Source: Prosapia bicincta (lineage: Eukaryota; Arthropoda; Insecta; Hemiptera; Cercopidae). From it: 64,000 bases of DNA. The stretch covers positions 4,584,782 through 4,648,781 of the forward strand of contig JBAIZL010000010.1 of NCBI GenBank assembly GCA_036971475.1. The letters are read 5' to 3'. This document shows, piece by piece, positions 24,306-34,335 of the stretch. A model generated the notes under the pieces. The model saw nothing but the letters and a program-made list of their open reading frames with translations, had not been told where the DNA came from and did no database searches. Position numbers and translations under genes: made by a program. Numbering within the stretch: the stretch's first letter is position 1; each line of letters starts with the position of its first letter.

Positions 24306-24590
24306 CTCCCATCGTCCTTCAAGCGAGCCGTCCGCGGCAATACTGTCTCGATCTCTGGAAGCTGGCGAAGTTATTTTTCTCGCTCTGTGATTCGTTGTCA
24401 ATTTATACAGCCTTTCTAATTCTTGTACGAAGTGAGTCTCTAATTCATTACTCCTGACGGTTACCCCGCAAACAGGACAACACGAAGGATCCGATTTCTT
24501 CTTTCCTGCATCATCACAAGACGTTAACAGATTATTCAAATTGAAATTACTAAAAGCATTCCGGCTGTACGAGAAAGCTTGTTCTGCCAT
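24306..24590 (-). CDS. RNF220: RNF220-like exon 1 (start codon, first zinc-binding region)
   Basis: It encodes 95 codons from MAEQAFSYSR to EGRWE and ends in phase 0 at a GAG|GTAAAA donor. A CCPVCGVTVRSNELETHF segment followed by VQELERLYKL matches the CPIC...ELQEHMEQELEQL region of vertebrate RNF220. I chose the Met at 24588-24590. An in-frame upstream Met at 24600-24602 would add only four residues (MCVT). The ubiquitous 'MAEQ' start and adjacent GC-rich 5' sequence suggest this is the 5'-most coding exon; vertebrate proteins have about 200 additional N-terminal residues that have no counterpart here. Confidence 0.88.
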
Positions 24591-24602
24591 AGTCACGCAC
24601 AT

Positions 24603-24860
24603 TCAGACTGCTTGCTAAATGCTAAATAGACCTAGTCACTAGTCACCCTCACCCCACAACAGACCCATCCCTCCACAAAACTTCCCTTTCACACAAAAGG
24701 TTCACTATGTTTTCTTTTCAACAAGGGTAAAGGTATCATGCTACTGTCCACTTAGAAAACATCGAGCTACAACAATAGGAACGCGTGTTTGACAGTCGGT
24801 AGTCGCCGTCGTCAGTCGGTTTAGCAATCTATCCGGTTCGGTCGAGTATCAATGAGCAAG
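24603..24860 (-). promoter_or_regulatory. Probable 5' UTR and promoter region of the RNF220-like gene
   Basis: The ~250 bp upstream of exon 1 are clearly richer in G+C and CpG than the surrounding DNA (for example TCGGTAGTCGCCGTCGTCAG near 24796). Minus-strand TCAGTC-like initiator strings occur around 24810. No TATA box was identified. The call is based on position and composition. Confidence 0.4.
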
Positions 24861-25754
24861 CTAATTTCAAACTCGCATTTGATAAGGTTTATATATCTGT
24901 TAAAATTCTGTTATTTTAAGCTGCAATTGCATACGAAAACAGATATAATATAGGCAAACATTTACTAGCAACAAAATTAAAGAGAATTTTAGCAAAACAG
25001 TTTGAATATTAATAATACACAGGTTTCATACAAAGAGGGAAGTTTTTATAAAAAGAGGATAATATGTAAGGAAACATTATGTGTAAAATTTAACTGAATT
25101 CAAAAGGTTAGATCTATATAATACTTAGTTTTAGCAAAGTTCTTATTGTATTTTAATACGAGCATCGTGTCTTATATTACAAAAAAAAAAAACAAAAAAA
25201 AAAAATCAATCGAGAGGAATAGAAAGTTGTGTATGTGCGAAAATTCTCTTGTTTTTTTCGATCGAAAACGTGAATATAATTTCAATAAAATACTGTGCAG
25301 TTCCTAACATATCTGCTCCGGTATAGGCAATTGTCTGCTTAATTTAAATACATTTAGATAAATTTAAATATTTCATTTCCTTCTAATTTTCATAAATGTC
25401 TTATTATAAAAATTGAAGAACAAAGCCTACCGAGTTTTACTATTAATTCCAGCAATTTTAAGTTTGTTTCTATTTTATACTTGAACTATTACTTAAGACG
25501 GATTTGGCTTATTGCGAACAATTATAGAAAATTATATTTTGAAAAACATTCAATTAGTTTTAAAACATTGTTCTACCTTTAAAACTGGAACCTTCTTCAA
25601 GAGGTAAATGTTAATTTCTAACAACACCCTTCAAACAACACACATATTTAAAATCAAACTATACAATTTAGAAAATATGTTGCTATCAGATAACCAATTG
25701 ATTAAAATCAAATATTACAAAATTCAATGTAAAAAAGTACTATAAACAACATTT
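24861..25754. other. Intergenic AT-rich sequence, nothing recognised
   Basis: Contains an A-rich run at 25180-25205. No ORF of note, tandem repeat or RNA motif was supported. Confidence 0.45.
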
Positions 25755-26205
25755 TTTGAAAGTCAATTCCTACTTAGTTCTACAACGAACAATTTTATTT
25801 CAGTTACTTTTTATTAAATGATTAAAATTAATATAAATACAGTGTCACAACCTATGCGTCAAAGAAGCTGTTCTACCACATAACCTACAACACAAAATCA
25901 GCAATTTTATGAAATTATGTTATCAGTTATTTTAAGGTAAATGGGAAGAAATAACTATATTATATACCTTGCCCCTATTGTGAAATGTTTTTCTCCCTTA
26001 TAAAACTAAAATTATTTCATTAAATTAAATTAACTAAAAATATTTTTAAAAACTTTATTAACATCATTTGTCATCTACTATAAGTTTTAAAAACATATAT
26101 TTGAACTTGAGCAGATGAATACAAAATATTTTATTAACCATTGAAAATTTGAATAAGATATATATGTATAGGAAGAGTTTGAACTAATAAAATGAATTCA
26201 AGATA
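25755..26205 (+). repeat. Dispersed 450-bp repeat family, copy 2
   Basis: Collinear with 44645-45110 over its whole length. Shared landmarks are TTCTACCACATAACC near 25870, a CTTGCCCC(T)ATT segment near 25970 and the TTGAACT..AG..GATGAAT block near 26105. It lacks the tRNA-like block of copies 1 and 4. It ends just upstream of the Penelope fragments. Confidence 0.65.
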
Positions 26206-26408
26206 AGTTCTTGTAGCACATTGTTTTGCCTCCTCTAGCTCACAAGACAGTCCATCACAACGTTCCCCAAACATGTATCTGTTCTTGGCATGTACACAGC
26301 AAACTTTGAGATTTCATCTATTATAGAACCATAATCAACAGGTAAATGTTTCAATTCTGTTATTTTGATTTTATTTCTCAATGGTTGATTCGATCTTCGC
26401 GTGAGCTA

Positions 26409-26991
26409 CTAGTAATCACTTACACTTTTAAAAAAATGTTTTAACTTGCCTATAGCAGCTAGTTTGTGTTGGTGTGGGTGGTTTGAGGAACTAGGTATGG
26501 TCGTGTTGGTGCTGGTGGGTTTTCGGTATATGTTGAATTTATGTGTTTGTTTGTCTGTTCGTTTAATTGTGAGGTCTAAGAAGTTAAGGGAGTTTTGTTG
26601 TTCTGTTTCGATGGTGTATGTTAGTTTAGGGTGTATGGAATTTAGGTGTTTTAGGAATATGTGTGCTCTGCGTGTGTTGCCTTTATATAATGTTATGATG
26701 TAGTCGACGTATCTGTACCAGTAAATTATGTTATCTGAGTATTTGTTGTTGTGTAAAATGTGGTTTTGTTCGATATGGTGTATGAATATTTCTGCTAAGA
26801 TGCTTGCTATGGGAGAGCCCATAGGTAGTCCATCATTCTGGTTGTAGAATGTGTTATTGTAGGTGAAGTAATTTTGAGAAGTGATTAATCTTGTGAGGTG
26901 GATGATTTCGTTAATGTGTGTATGTGGTGTATTTGTGTCTATTAGCATGTTTTTGAGGATGTCGATGGTTTCTGGAATGGTTTCATTGAAA
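26409..26991 (-). pseudogene. Penelope-like reverse transcriptase fragment, joined to a PLE 3' tail
   Basis: Read on the minus strand it begins near ETIPETIDILKNMLIDTN and includes the RT palm motif GLPMGSPIASILAEIF. The catalytic box then reads RYVDYIITLYKG, in which the second catalytic Asp of YVDD is Tyr, so this copy is dead. It continues NSLNFLDLTIKR...FNIYRKPTSTN to HKLAA. There it jumps straight into a CTATAGGCAAGTTAAAACAT tail that normally lies about 0.85 kb further on (compare 28115-28135). The linker and GIY-YIG endonuclease are therefore deleted. The join lies at a GCT(G/A)CT microhomology, consistent with an internal deletion or template switch. Confidence 0.85.
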
Positions 26992-27304
26992 CAAAACCAC
27001 ATCTTACACAACAACAAATACTCAGATAACATAATTTACTGGTGCAGATACGTCGACGACATCATAACATTATATAAAGGCAACACACGCAGAGCACACA
27101 TATTCCTAAAACACCTAAATTCCATACACCCTAAACTAACATACACTATCGAAACAGAACAACAAAACTCCCTTAACTTCTTAGACCTCACAATTAAACG
27201 AACAGACAAACAAACACATAAATTCAACATATACCGAAAACCCACCAGCACCAACACGACCATACACAGTTCCTCAAACCACCCACACCAACACAAACTA
27301 GCTG
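26450..27304. repeat. Inverted repeat formed by two head-to-head PLE fragments
   Basis: The arms 26450-26768 and 26992-27304 are nearly identical reverse complements (differences include GTGCAGA/GTACAGA and the Asp/Tyr codon). They flank a 223-bp spacer of single-copy RT sequence belonging to the minus fragment. Such head-to-head or partial inverted arrangements are known for Penelope elements. Confidence 0.85.
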
Positions 27305-28026
27305 CTTACAATACCATGATATATCGCCTCCTTAAAACACCACTAGACAAAGATGAACACTGCCAGGAGTTAAACACCATAAAATATATAGCACAAACAA
27401 ACGGATACAACCCAACAATGATAGACAAATTATACAACCGCCTAAAAAATAAACATAATAACCCAAACACAAACACACAAGATGACAATCCCATAAAATA
27501 CTTATCAATACTATGCAGATCATTCAAAACCCACAATCTAACCAACACATTACGAAAATACTACTACAAAATAGCTTACTCCACACACAACACTCTCAAC
27601 AAACAATTTAAACCCAACAGCAAAATCAATGACATTTACAACACCACTGGAGTTTACAAACTAACTTGCAGTTCATGCCCCAGTTTTTACATAGGCCAGA
27701 CAGGGAGGTCATTCTACACACGTTACCATGAACATATAAAAGCACTAAAAAACAATAACTACCAATCAAACTTCGCCGATCATCTCAACTTCACAAAACA
27801 CGACTACACAGACATAACATCTACCCTACAAATTCTTCATAAACAACACAGAAATAACCAACGCTACACAACCGAACAATACGAAATATATAGGCACTTC
27901 AAACTACACCCTACACACATACTCAATACACAATTACATTACAACTCACACACACTTTTTGACATCATAACTCCTAATACACACAAAATACGCCCACACC
28001 ACCAAACTATCCCACCCCCACCCTAA
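26992..28026 (+). pseudogene. Penelope-like element fragment: RT palm/thumb and GIY-YIG endonuclease
   Basis: Penelope-like elements encode an RT related to telomerase followed by a C-terminal GIY-YIG nuclease. The frame is open from about QNHILHNNKYSDN to the stop at 28024. The catalytic RYVDDIITLYKG box is intact, followed by NFLDLTI, a linker, and GVYKLTCSSCPSFYIGQTGR with SFYTRYHEHI. This is a GIY-YIG core (GVY...YIG) with the extra Cys pair (CSSC) typical of this family, and the Arg within TGRS is present. The N-terminal RT half is missing: 26881-26991 is the antisense of the other fragment. A hairpin module follows the stop within about 15 bp. Truncated and not autonomous, but the downstream half is undamaged, suggesting recent insertion. 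Confidence 0.88.
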
Positions 28027-28037
28027 CCTACGCAAAC

Positions 28038-28160
28038 CTTGAGATCAGTTACGGTCTGAGTTGACAAAGGGACACATCTCCCGAAACGGCCGTCCTCAAC
28101 AAGCAAAGTAAGTGCTACTAAAGGCAAGTTAAAACATTTTTTAAAAAGTGTAAGTGTTTA
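28038..28160 (+). repeat. Penelope 3'-end module (pLTR-like), directly after the endonuclease ORF
   Basis: Includes GGGACACATCTCCCGAAACGGCCGTCCTC followed by GTAAGTGCTACTAAAGGCAAG and TTAAAACATTTTTTAAAAAG. ACGGCCGT (28086-28093) is an 8-bp palindrome placed directly after GAA, as in a dimeric hammerhead stem III with cleavage after GTC. However, a canonical CUGANGA is not in the expected position in this copy (CTGAGTTGA occurs instead). It identifies the hairpin modules elsewhere in the window as Penelope-derived. Confidence 0.65.
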
Positions 28161-28330
28161 TTTCTCATTTTTTTACAATTCATATTTTGTATAACTCTTT
28201 TCCAATAATGAGATTCCGAAGCAAAATTATTACATTGCGCCAATCAAATAGATGTTCTTTATTATGGTTAGAAAAATAAATTACTAATTTACGCTTATAG
28301 ACTTTTACTTATATTAATAGGAAGACAATT

Positions 28331-28435
28331 TCCTATAGTAGCGCTTACTTTTTGTCTAAATAAAGAGACCGTTTCGGAAAATGTGTCACATTGTCAACTA
28401 ACCTTATTTAGACCAAAAGTAAATACTAGACTACT
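28331..28435 (-). repeat. Penelope-3'-end-like hairpin module, copy D (reverse orientation)
   Basis: On the minus strand GTCTAAATAA pairs with TTATTTAGAC, and the loop holds TTAGTTGACAATGTGACACA, TTTTCC and GAAACGGTC. The flanks AGTAGCGCTTACTTTT and AAAAGTAAATACTAGACTA are themselves inverted, so the arms are about 30 bp. It lies about 170 bp downstream of the 28038 module in opposite orientation. Confidence 0.6.
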
Positions 28436-28547
28436 AAAATCAAATGTTTAAATGTTAATAAAGAAAGAAGTGTATTTAATTTACGTCTAAATTTTAGACA
28501 AAAGCAAATATAGAGCAAATTAACGTAAATTATTATTAATTACAAAA

Positions 28548-28658
28548 CCTTAGCTACAAATTAAAAAAAATTAAAATTCATTGGTAGCCTTCTGATGATG
28601 CTCTCTAAGCGAAACGTACGTAAGGGTTTTGTGACTGATTTTAAATTTGTAGCTAAGG
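28548..28658 (+). repeat. Small inverted-repeat element carrying a hammerhead motif
   Basis: CCTTAGCTACAAATT (28548-28562) and AATTTGTAGCTAAGG (28644-28658) are perfect 15-bp inverted arms around the ribozyme. Slightly further out the similarity weakens. Non-coding. Confidence 0.75.
28586..28628 (+). ncRNA. Hammerhead ribozyme (type I, PLE-like)
   Basis: CTGATGA (28592-28598) is followed by GCT/AGC as a short stem II and GAAA (28611-28614). Stem III is the self-complementary ACGTACGT and predicted cleavage is after GTA (28622). Stem I pairs AGCCTT with AGGGTT using two wobble pairs. The core matches consensus exactly. Of the ribozymes here this one has the weakest stem II (3 bp). Confidence 0.7.
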
Positions 28659-28659
28659 G

Positions 28660-29395
28660 CTAGCTATTGTCAATTCAGAATTATTATACTGTACTCTATA
28701 TTAAAGATTTTAGGAAAGCTATTAAGAATACGTGTAATAGGAACAATGTAAAAGTTGCAGATAAATATATCCTTATTGAAGGTAAGTAAAATTGTTATAT
28801 AATTCTGAATGTCCATAAATATTTTGCTTTCAAAGTAGCCTAATTACTTTTGTTGTATGATTAGGCTGCACTAAGAGAATAAATGGCCTTCCGTTAGAAA
28901 TTTATTCCCATTATTAAATTAATTATTACAATTAAATGTGTTTTTACTTTATATATTTTCATAAATGATCCGAGTTAAAAATTATTAATTAAATTTATTT
29001 TAATGAATAAATCAGCATACGTATATTACACATAAGAGAACAGTACGGACAGAATATAAGACCTGGATTTTCTTTAAACAATGTTATTAAAGAACTGCAA
29101 CAACAACAAATGTAACAAATAAAAGTAAAATAAAATACGATCTACCCGAGCAAAAGGGCGCTCTGTAATGATTGTAAATTGTAGTAGGATTGAAGTTATA
29201 TTTTTTTAAATAGTAAAATACTAGACGATATTCTACTATGCAAGTACTTGATTAGCACTCTGGGGTAAAGACAGTTGTAGCGACCGTGGGAAGTTGACAA
29301 CAACAAGGCCGGTAATGCTCCATTATGGAACCTAAACACTCGAAGCAGCAGAGTGGGTAGCAAATCTATTTCAAGTAAGCTACCATGTAATTACA
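28660..29395. other. Intergenic sequence, nothing recognised
   Basis: AT-rich with a somewhat GC-richer end (29230-29360) leading into the first tandem array. No coding similarity. Confidence 0.4.
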
Positions 29396-30235
29396 TTAAA
29401 AGTTACAATTACATTGAAGTTACCTCCATTAACCATAACCATGCCACAAATGCCTACCAGGATACGCAGCCACGTTTAAGTCATATAATTACATTGAAGC
29501 TAACTCCATGATTCATAACCATGCTACAAATGCCTACCAGGATACGCAGCCACGTTTAAGTCATATAATTACATTGAAGCTAACTCCATGATTCATAACC
29601 ATGCTACAAATGCCTACCAGTTTACGCAGCCACGTTTAAGTCATATAATTACATTGAAGCTAACTCCATGATTCATAACCATGCCACAAATGCCTACCAG
29701 GATACGCAGCCACGTTTAAGTCATATAATTACATTGAAGCTAACTCCATGATTCATAACCATGCTACAAATGCCTACCAGTTTACGCAGCCACGTTTAAG
29801 TCATATAATTACATTGAAGCTAACTCCATGATTCATAACCATGCTGCAAATGCCTACCAGTTTACGCAGCCACGTTTAAGTCATATAATTACATTGAAGC
29901 TAACACCATGATTCATAACCGTGCTACAAATGCCTACCAAGATACGCAGCCACGTTTAAGTCATAATGCTACCAGGATACACTTGACATGTTTATACCAC
30001 GTAATTACACTAAGGGTCAGTAAAACACATCATAACCATGCTACAAATGCCTACCAGTTTACGCAGCCACGTTTAAGTCATATAATTACATTGAAGCTAA
30101 CTCCATGATTCATAACCGTGTCACAAATGCCTACCAGGATACGCAGCCACGTTTAAGTCATAATGCTACCAAGATACACTTGACATGTTTATACCACGTA
30201 ATTACACTAAGGCTCACTAAAATTCATCATAACCA
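29396..30235 (+). repeat. 80-bp minisatellite array
   Basis: The unit begins TCATATAATTACATTGAAGC and ends ACGCAGCCACGTTTAAG. Starts at 29481, 29561, 29641 and so on give an 80-bp period for about nine units. Units alternate CCAGGATACG and CCAGTTTACG variants. Two later units are replaced by a shorter form (AATGCTACCAGGATACACTT, then GACATGTTTATACCACG near 29964 and 30160), giving a higher-order change at the right end. Not CRISPR: there are no spacers. Confidence 0.9.
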
Positions 30236-31878
30236 TGGTATAAATGCTAATCGTAATACGACCTTGTGTTCACTTTCCGCATAGAGATTCTCCCAAAGGT
30301 TTATAACTAGCCTTACTACTTTGGGCATTCCGTCAAGTTGCGTGTTTCCGCCTACTTTACTCTCTGGATTCAAGTGCTGAGGATGAGTCGAGGAAGCAAA
30401 AAAAAAAAAAATCATTCAAGATCCCTTTTAAATGAAAATGTTTTCTCTAAAAAATTCACTTATGTTTTCATTCCTTCACACTTAATTACGTAAAATGTTT
30501 TAAAAAGTTAAAAGTGTTAGCTATAATATGTCGATCTCGTAAAATTACCTAACGATAAATAGCTCTAGGTCTGGCCGTAAATTTTAATGTTCTTACGGTG
30601 TACAACGAACGGTGCCACATTTCCTTGTAATAAGCGGATTTAAAACAATCATATACGGCACACACTCTCTCTCTCTCTCTCTCTCACACACATACACACA
30701 GATACACACACACACACACACAACGTTAATAAATATTGTGCAGTGTAACAATTGTTCCCACTTTAAAAACAGCAAAGTGTTACGCCTGCAATAGAAAACT
30801 TCTACTTGAGGCTGTTGGGAAAAAGTGTTCCTGCTAACGAGTTCACCCTGCTCCAGAAATACTACTTTTCGCAAGGGGAAACGCCTTATTACCTCTATAC
30901 AGAGAAAGTCTCTATCTATCCTGCCTCTATTTTAGGTAGAAACCCTGGGCATGTATATTCTCAAAATGTTCCTGCTTTCATAGGCGATAATAATCATTCT
31001 GGTTGATTGTCTAAAAACCACAAAAATATTATTTTCAAAAACTGCACGACTGGCAAAATATTTTGATTATGAAAACAAAGAAAATGTGACACAAAATATT
31101 GTGGGCATTAATCCTAAAAAAATAAAAATTCTGATAACATAAACATTGGTAATATTATTTTTCATTTTTCAAAATATTTCTGAATCATTACTATATTAAT
31201 TATTTCTCACTCGTAGACAAATATATAAATATATATAAGTAATATTTAAAAATAACTTTCTGTATTTGTTCCTAAAACCTAAAATTCAAATTTCTAGCTC
31301 CCCAAACTAAAACAATATATATTTTATTTGCAAAATAGAATTCGCATACGCTTAAAGCAGAATTAAAACACTTTTTCAGGGAAATTAAGTTTCTTTATTT
31401 TTGTTCAATTACGTTCAGTTTCTAAAAAATTAAAAACTCTTAGACTGTAAAAGCGGTTAATATTAAATCATTTCTGGCATTCACTATACACCAACCCAAC
31501 CACAAATATTATGTTTACAAAACCGGAAAATGAAGGTATTGTCAATAGATTGAACAAATAAAACAAGCAACAAATAGTAATTATCATTTAAACTATAAAT
31601 CAATTAAGACAACGGAGATATTCCTAACTGAAAGTCAATCCTTTTATTGGTACGAAAAATCCCAGCCTACGAACATTAACCCTGCTTTTTAAAATCAGAC
31701 TTCTCAAATGGTTTGTGATTCCGGTACTTATATATGACAGTATAATGAACAAAATTGAAAAAGGTTTAATCATTGATTTAAGACAAATTCTTGCGGACCA
31801 TGTCACCAAAAATTGTGTGTTGGTTGTGTAAGGAAAGAAAGATAGCAATGGTGTAAAGAAAATTGTTCTCGATTCGGT
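30236..31878. other. Non-coding stretch with a CT/CA microsatellite
   Basis: (TC)n then (CA)n at 30664-30722. The rest is AT-rich without recognisable genes. The ORF at 31624-31848 on the minus strand has no supporting similarity. Confidence 0.45.
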
Positions 31879-34335
31879 GTGTCACACCCTGTAAAGAAGA
31901 GTAGCAGGGGACCCATTAGAAGTAGACACTCTAAGCTACATAGCTGGTCTCGATGGTTCGGATTGTCACATCATGCAAGGAACAGTATCAGGGGACCCGC
32001 TAGAAGTAGACATTCTAAGCTACATAGCTGGTCTCAATGGTTGGGATTGTCACATCACGCAAGAAATAGTAGCAGGGGACCCGCTAGAAGTAAATACTCT
32101 ATGCATCATAACTTGTCTCGACGGTTCGGATTGTCACATCATGCAAGAAATAGTAGCAGGGGACCCGCTAGAAGTAAATACTCTATGCTTCATAACTTGT
32201 CTCGACGCTTCGGATTGTCACAACATGCAAGAAATAGTAGCAGGGGACCCGCTAGAAGTAAATACTCTATGCTTCATAACTTGTCTCGACGCTTCGGATT
32301 GTCACAACATGCAAGAAATAGTAGCAGGGGACCCGCTAGAAGTAGACATTCTAAGCTACATAGCTGGTCTCAATGGTTGGGATTGTCACATCACGCAAGA
32401 AATAGTAGCAGGGGACCCGCTAGAAGTAAATACTCTATGCTTCATAACTTGTCTCGACGCTTCGGATTGTCACGTCATGCAAGAAATAGTAGCAGGGGAC
32501 CCGCTAGAAGTAAATACTCTATGCTTCATAACTTGTCTCGACGGTTCGGATTATCACAACATGCAAGAAATAGTAGCAGGGGACCCGTTAGAAGTAGACA
32601 CTCGAGGCTTCATAACTTGTCTCGACGGTTCGGATTGTCACAACATGCAAGAAATAGTAGCAGGGGACCTGCTAGAAGTAGATACTCTATGCTTCATAAC
32701 TTGTCTCGACGGTTCGGATTATCACAACATGCAAGAAATAGTAGCAGGGGACCCGTTAGAAGTAGACACTCGAGGCTTCATAACTTGTCTCGACGGTTCG
32801 GATTGTCACAACATGCAAGAAATAGTAGCAGGGGACCCGTTAGAAGTAGACACTCGAGGCTTCATAACTTGTCTCGACGGTTCGGATTGTCACTACATGC
32901 AAGAAATAGTAGCAGGGAACCCGCTAGAAGTAAATACTCTATGCTTCATAACTTGTCTCGACGGTTCGGATTGTCACTACATGCAAGAAATAGTAGCAGG
33001 GGACCCGTTAGAAGTAGACACTCGAGGCTTCATAACTTGTCTCGACGCTTCGGATTGTCACGTCATGCAAGAAATAGTAGCAGGGGACCCGTTAGAAGTA
33101 GATACTCTAGGCTTCATAAATTGTCTCGACGGTTCGGATTGTCACTACATGCAAGAAATAGTAGCAGGGAACCCGCTAGAAGTAAATACTCTATGCTTCA
33201 TAACTTGTCTCGACGGTTCGGATTGTCACTACATGCAAGAAATAGTAGCAGGGGACCCGTTAGAAGTAGACACTCGAGGCTTCATAACTTGTCTCGACGC
33301 TTCGGATTGTCACAACATGCAAGAAATAGTAGCAGGGGACCCGCTAGAAGTAGATACTCTAGGCTTCATAAATTGTCTCGACGGTTCGGATTGTCACTAC
33401 ATGCAAGAAATAGTAGCAGGGAACCCGCTAGAAGTAAATACTCTATGCTTCATAACTTGTCTCGACGGTTCGGATTGTCACGTCATGCAAGAAATAGTAG
33501 CAGGGGACCCGCTAGAAGTAAATACTCTAGGCTTCATAACTTGTCTCGACGCTTCGGATTGTCACGTCATGCAAGAAATAGTAGCAGGGGACCCGCTAGA
33601 AGTAAATACTCTATGCTTCATAACTTGTCTCGACGGTTCGGATTATCACAACATGCAAGAAATAGTAGCAGGGGACCCGTTAGAAGTAGACACTCGAGGC
33701 TTCATAACTTGTCTCGACGGTTCGGATTGTCACAACATGCAAGAAATAGTAGCAGGGGACCCGCTAGAAGTAGATACTCTATGCTTCATAACTTGTCTCG
33801 ACGGTTCGGATTATCACAACATGCAAGAAATAGTAGCAGGGGACCCGTTAGAAGTAGACACTCGAGGCTTCATAACTTGTCTCGACGGTTCGGATTGTCA
33901 CAACATGCAAGAAATAGTAGCAGGGGACCCGTTAGAAGTAGACACTCGAGGCTTCATAACTTGTCTCGACGGTTCGGATTGTCACTACATGCAAGAAATA
34001 GTAGCAGGGAACCCGCTAGAAGTAAATACTCTATGCTTCATAACTTGTCTCGACGGTTCGGATTGTCACTACATGCAAGAAATAGTAGCAGGGGACCCGT
34101 TAGAAGTAGACACTCGAGGCTTCATAACTTGTCTCGACGCTTCGGATTGTCACAACATGCAAGAAATAGTAGCAGGGGACCCGCTAGAAGTAGATACTCT
34201 AGGCTTCATAAATTGTCTCGACGGTTCGGATTGTCACTACATGCAAGAAATAGTAGCAGGGAACCCGCTAGAAGTAAATACTCTATGCATCATAACTTGT
34301 CTCGACGGTTCGGATTGTCACAACATGCAAGGAGT
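31879..34335 (+). repeat. 84-bp minisatellite array, about 29 units, two open frames throughout
   Basis: The period of 84 bp is a multiple of three and the unit has no stop in two plus-strand frames, giving fortuitous ORFs of 832 and 791 codons. One frame repeats HARNSSRGPARSKYSMLHNL (basic), the other MQEIVAGDPLEVNTLCFITC (acidic). Differences between unit types change residues in both frames: GTAAATACTCTATGC against GTAGACACTCGAGGC gives N/D, L/R and C/G in one frame and K/R, Y/H and M/R in the other. This argues against selection on either protein. A block of about 9 units starting near 32490 recurs about 13 units (1,092 bp) later. Confidence 0.88.

Larger units (their letters stand above)
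7707..24590 (-). other. RNF220: RNF220-like E3 ubiquitin ligase gene (five coding exons seen, 3' end outside the window)
   Basis: RNF220 proteins are nuclear/cytoplasmic RING E3 ligases that ubiquitinate transcription-related targets such as Sin3B and act in Wnt/beta-catenin and Hedgehog signalling (family knowledge from vertebrates). Here five exons join in matching phases (0, 0, 1, 2, 0) with GT/AG borders. The predicted order is: an N-terminal CxxC zinc-binding region, a basic RTNRQGRLRIKNRKRK block, a C2HC finger (CPVC...H...C), the diagnostic EEYEWAGQKRIRASTLL block, the acidic DGDDS...QYTEADV block, a coiled-coil and the first RING pair CLIC. About 325 residues are present and roughly 48 RING residues are missing. 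Human RNF220 is 566 residues; the difference is mainly a shorter N-terminus. I searched by eye below 7.7 kb for the rest of the RING (a WHxHCxxCW-type motif) and did not find it, so it is probably beyond position 1. Confidence 0.88.

Noticed and set aside
26881..26991. N-terminal extension of the plus-strand Penelope ORF (from its first Met)
   Set aside because: These codons are the antisense of the minus-strand RT fragment and not part of the element's protein.
29396..30235. CRISPR array
   Set aside because: Units are contiguous 80-bp tandem repeats without unique spacers, and the genome is eukaryotic.
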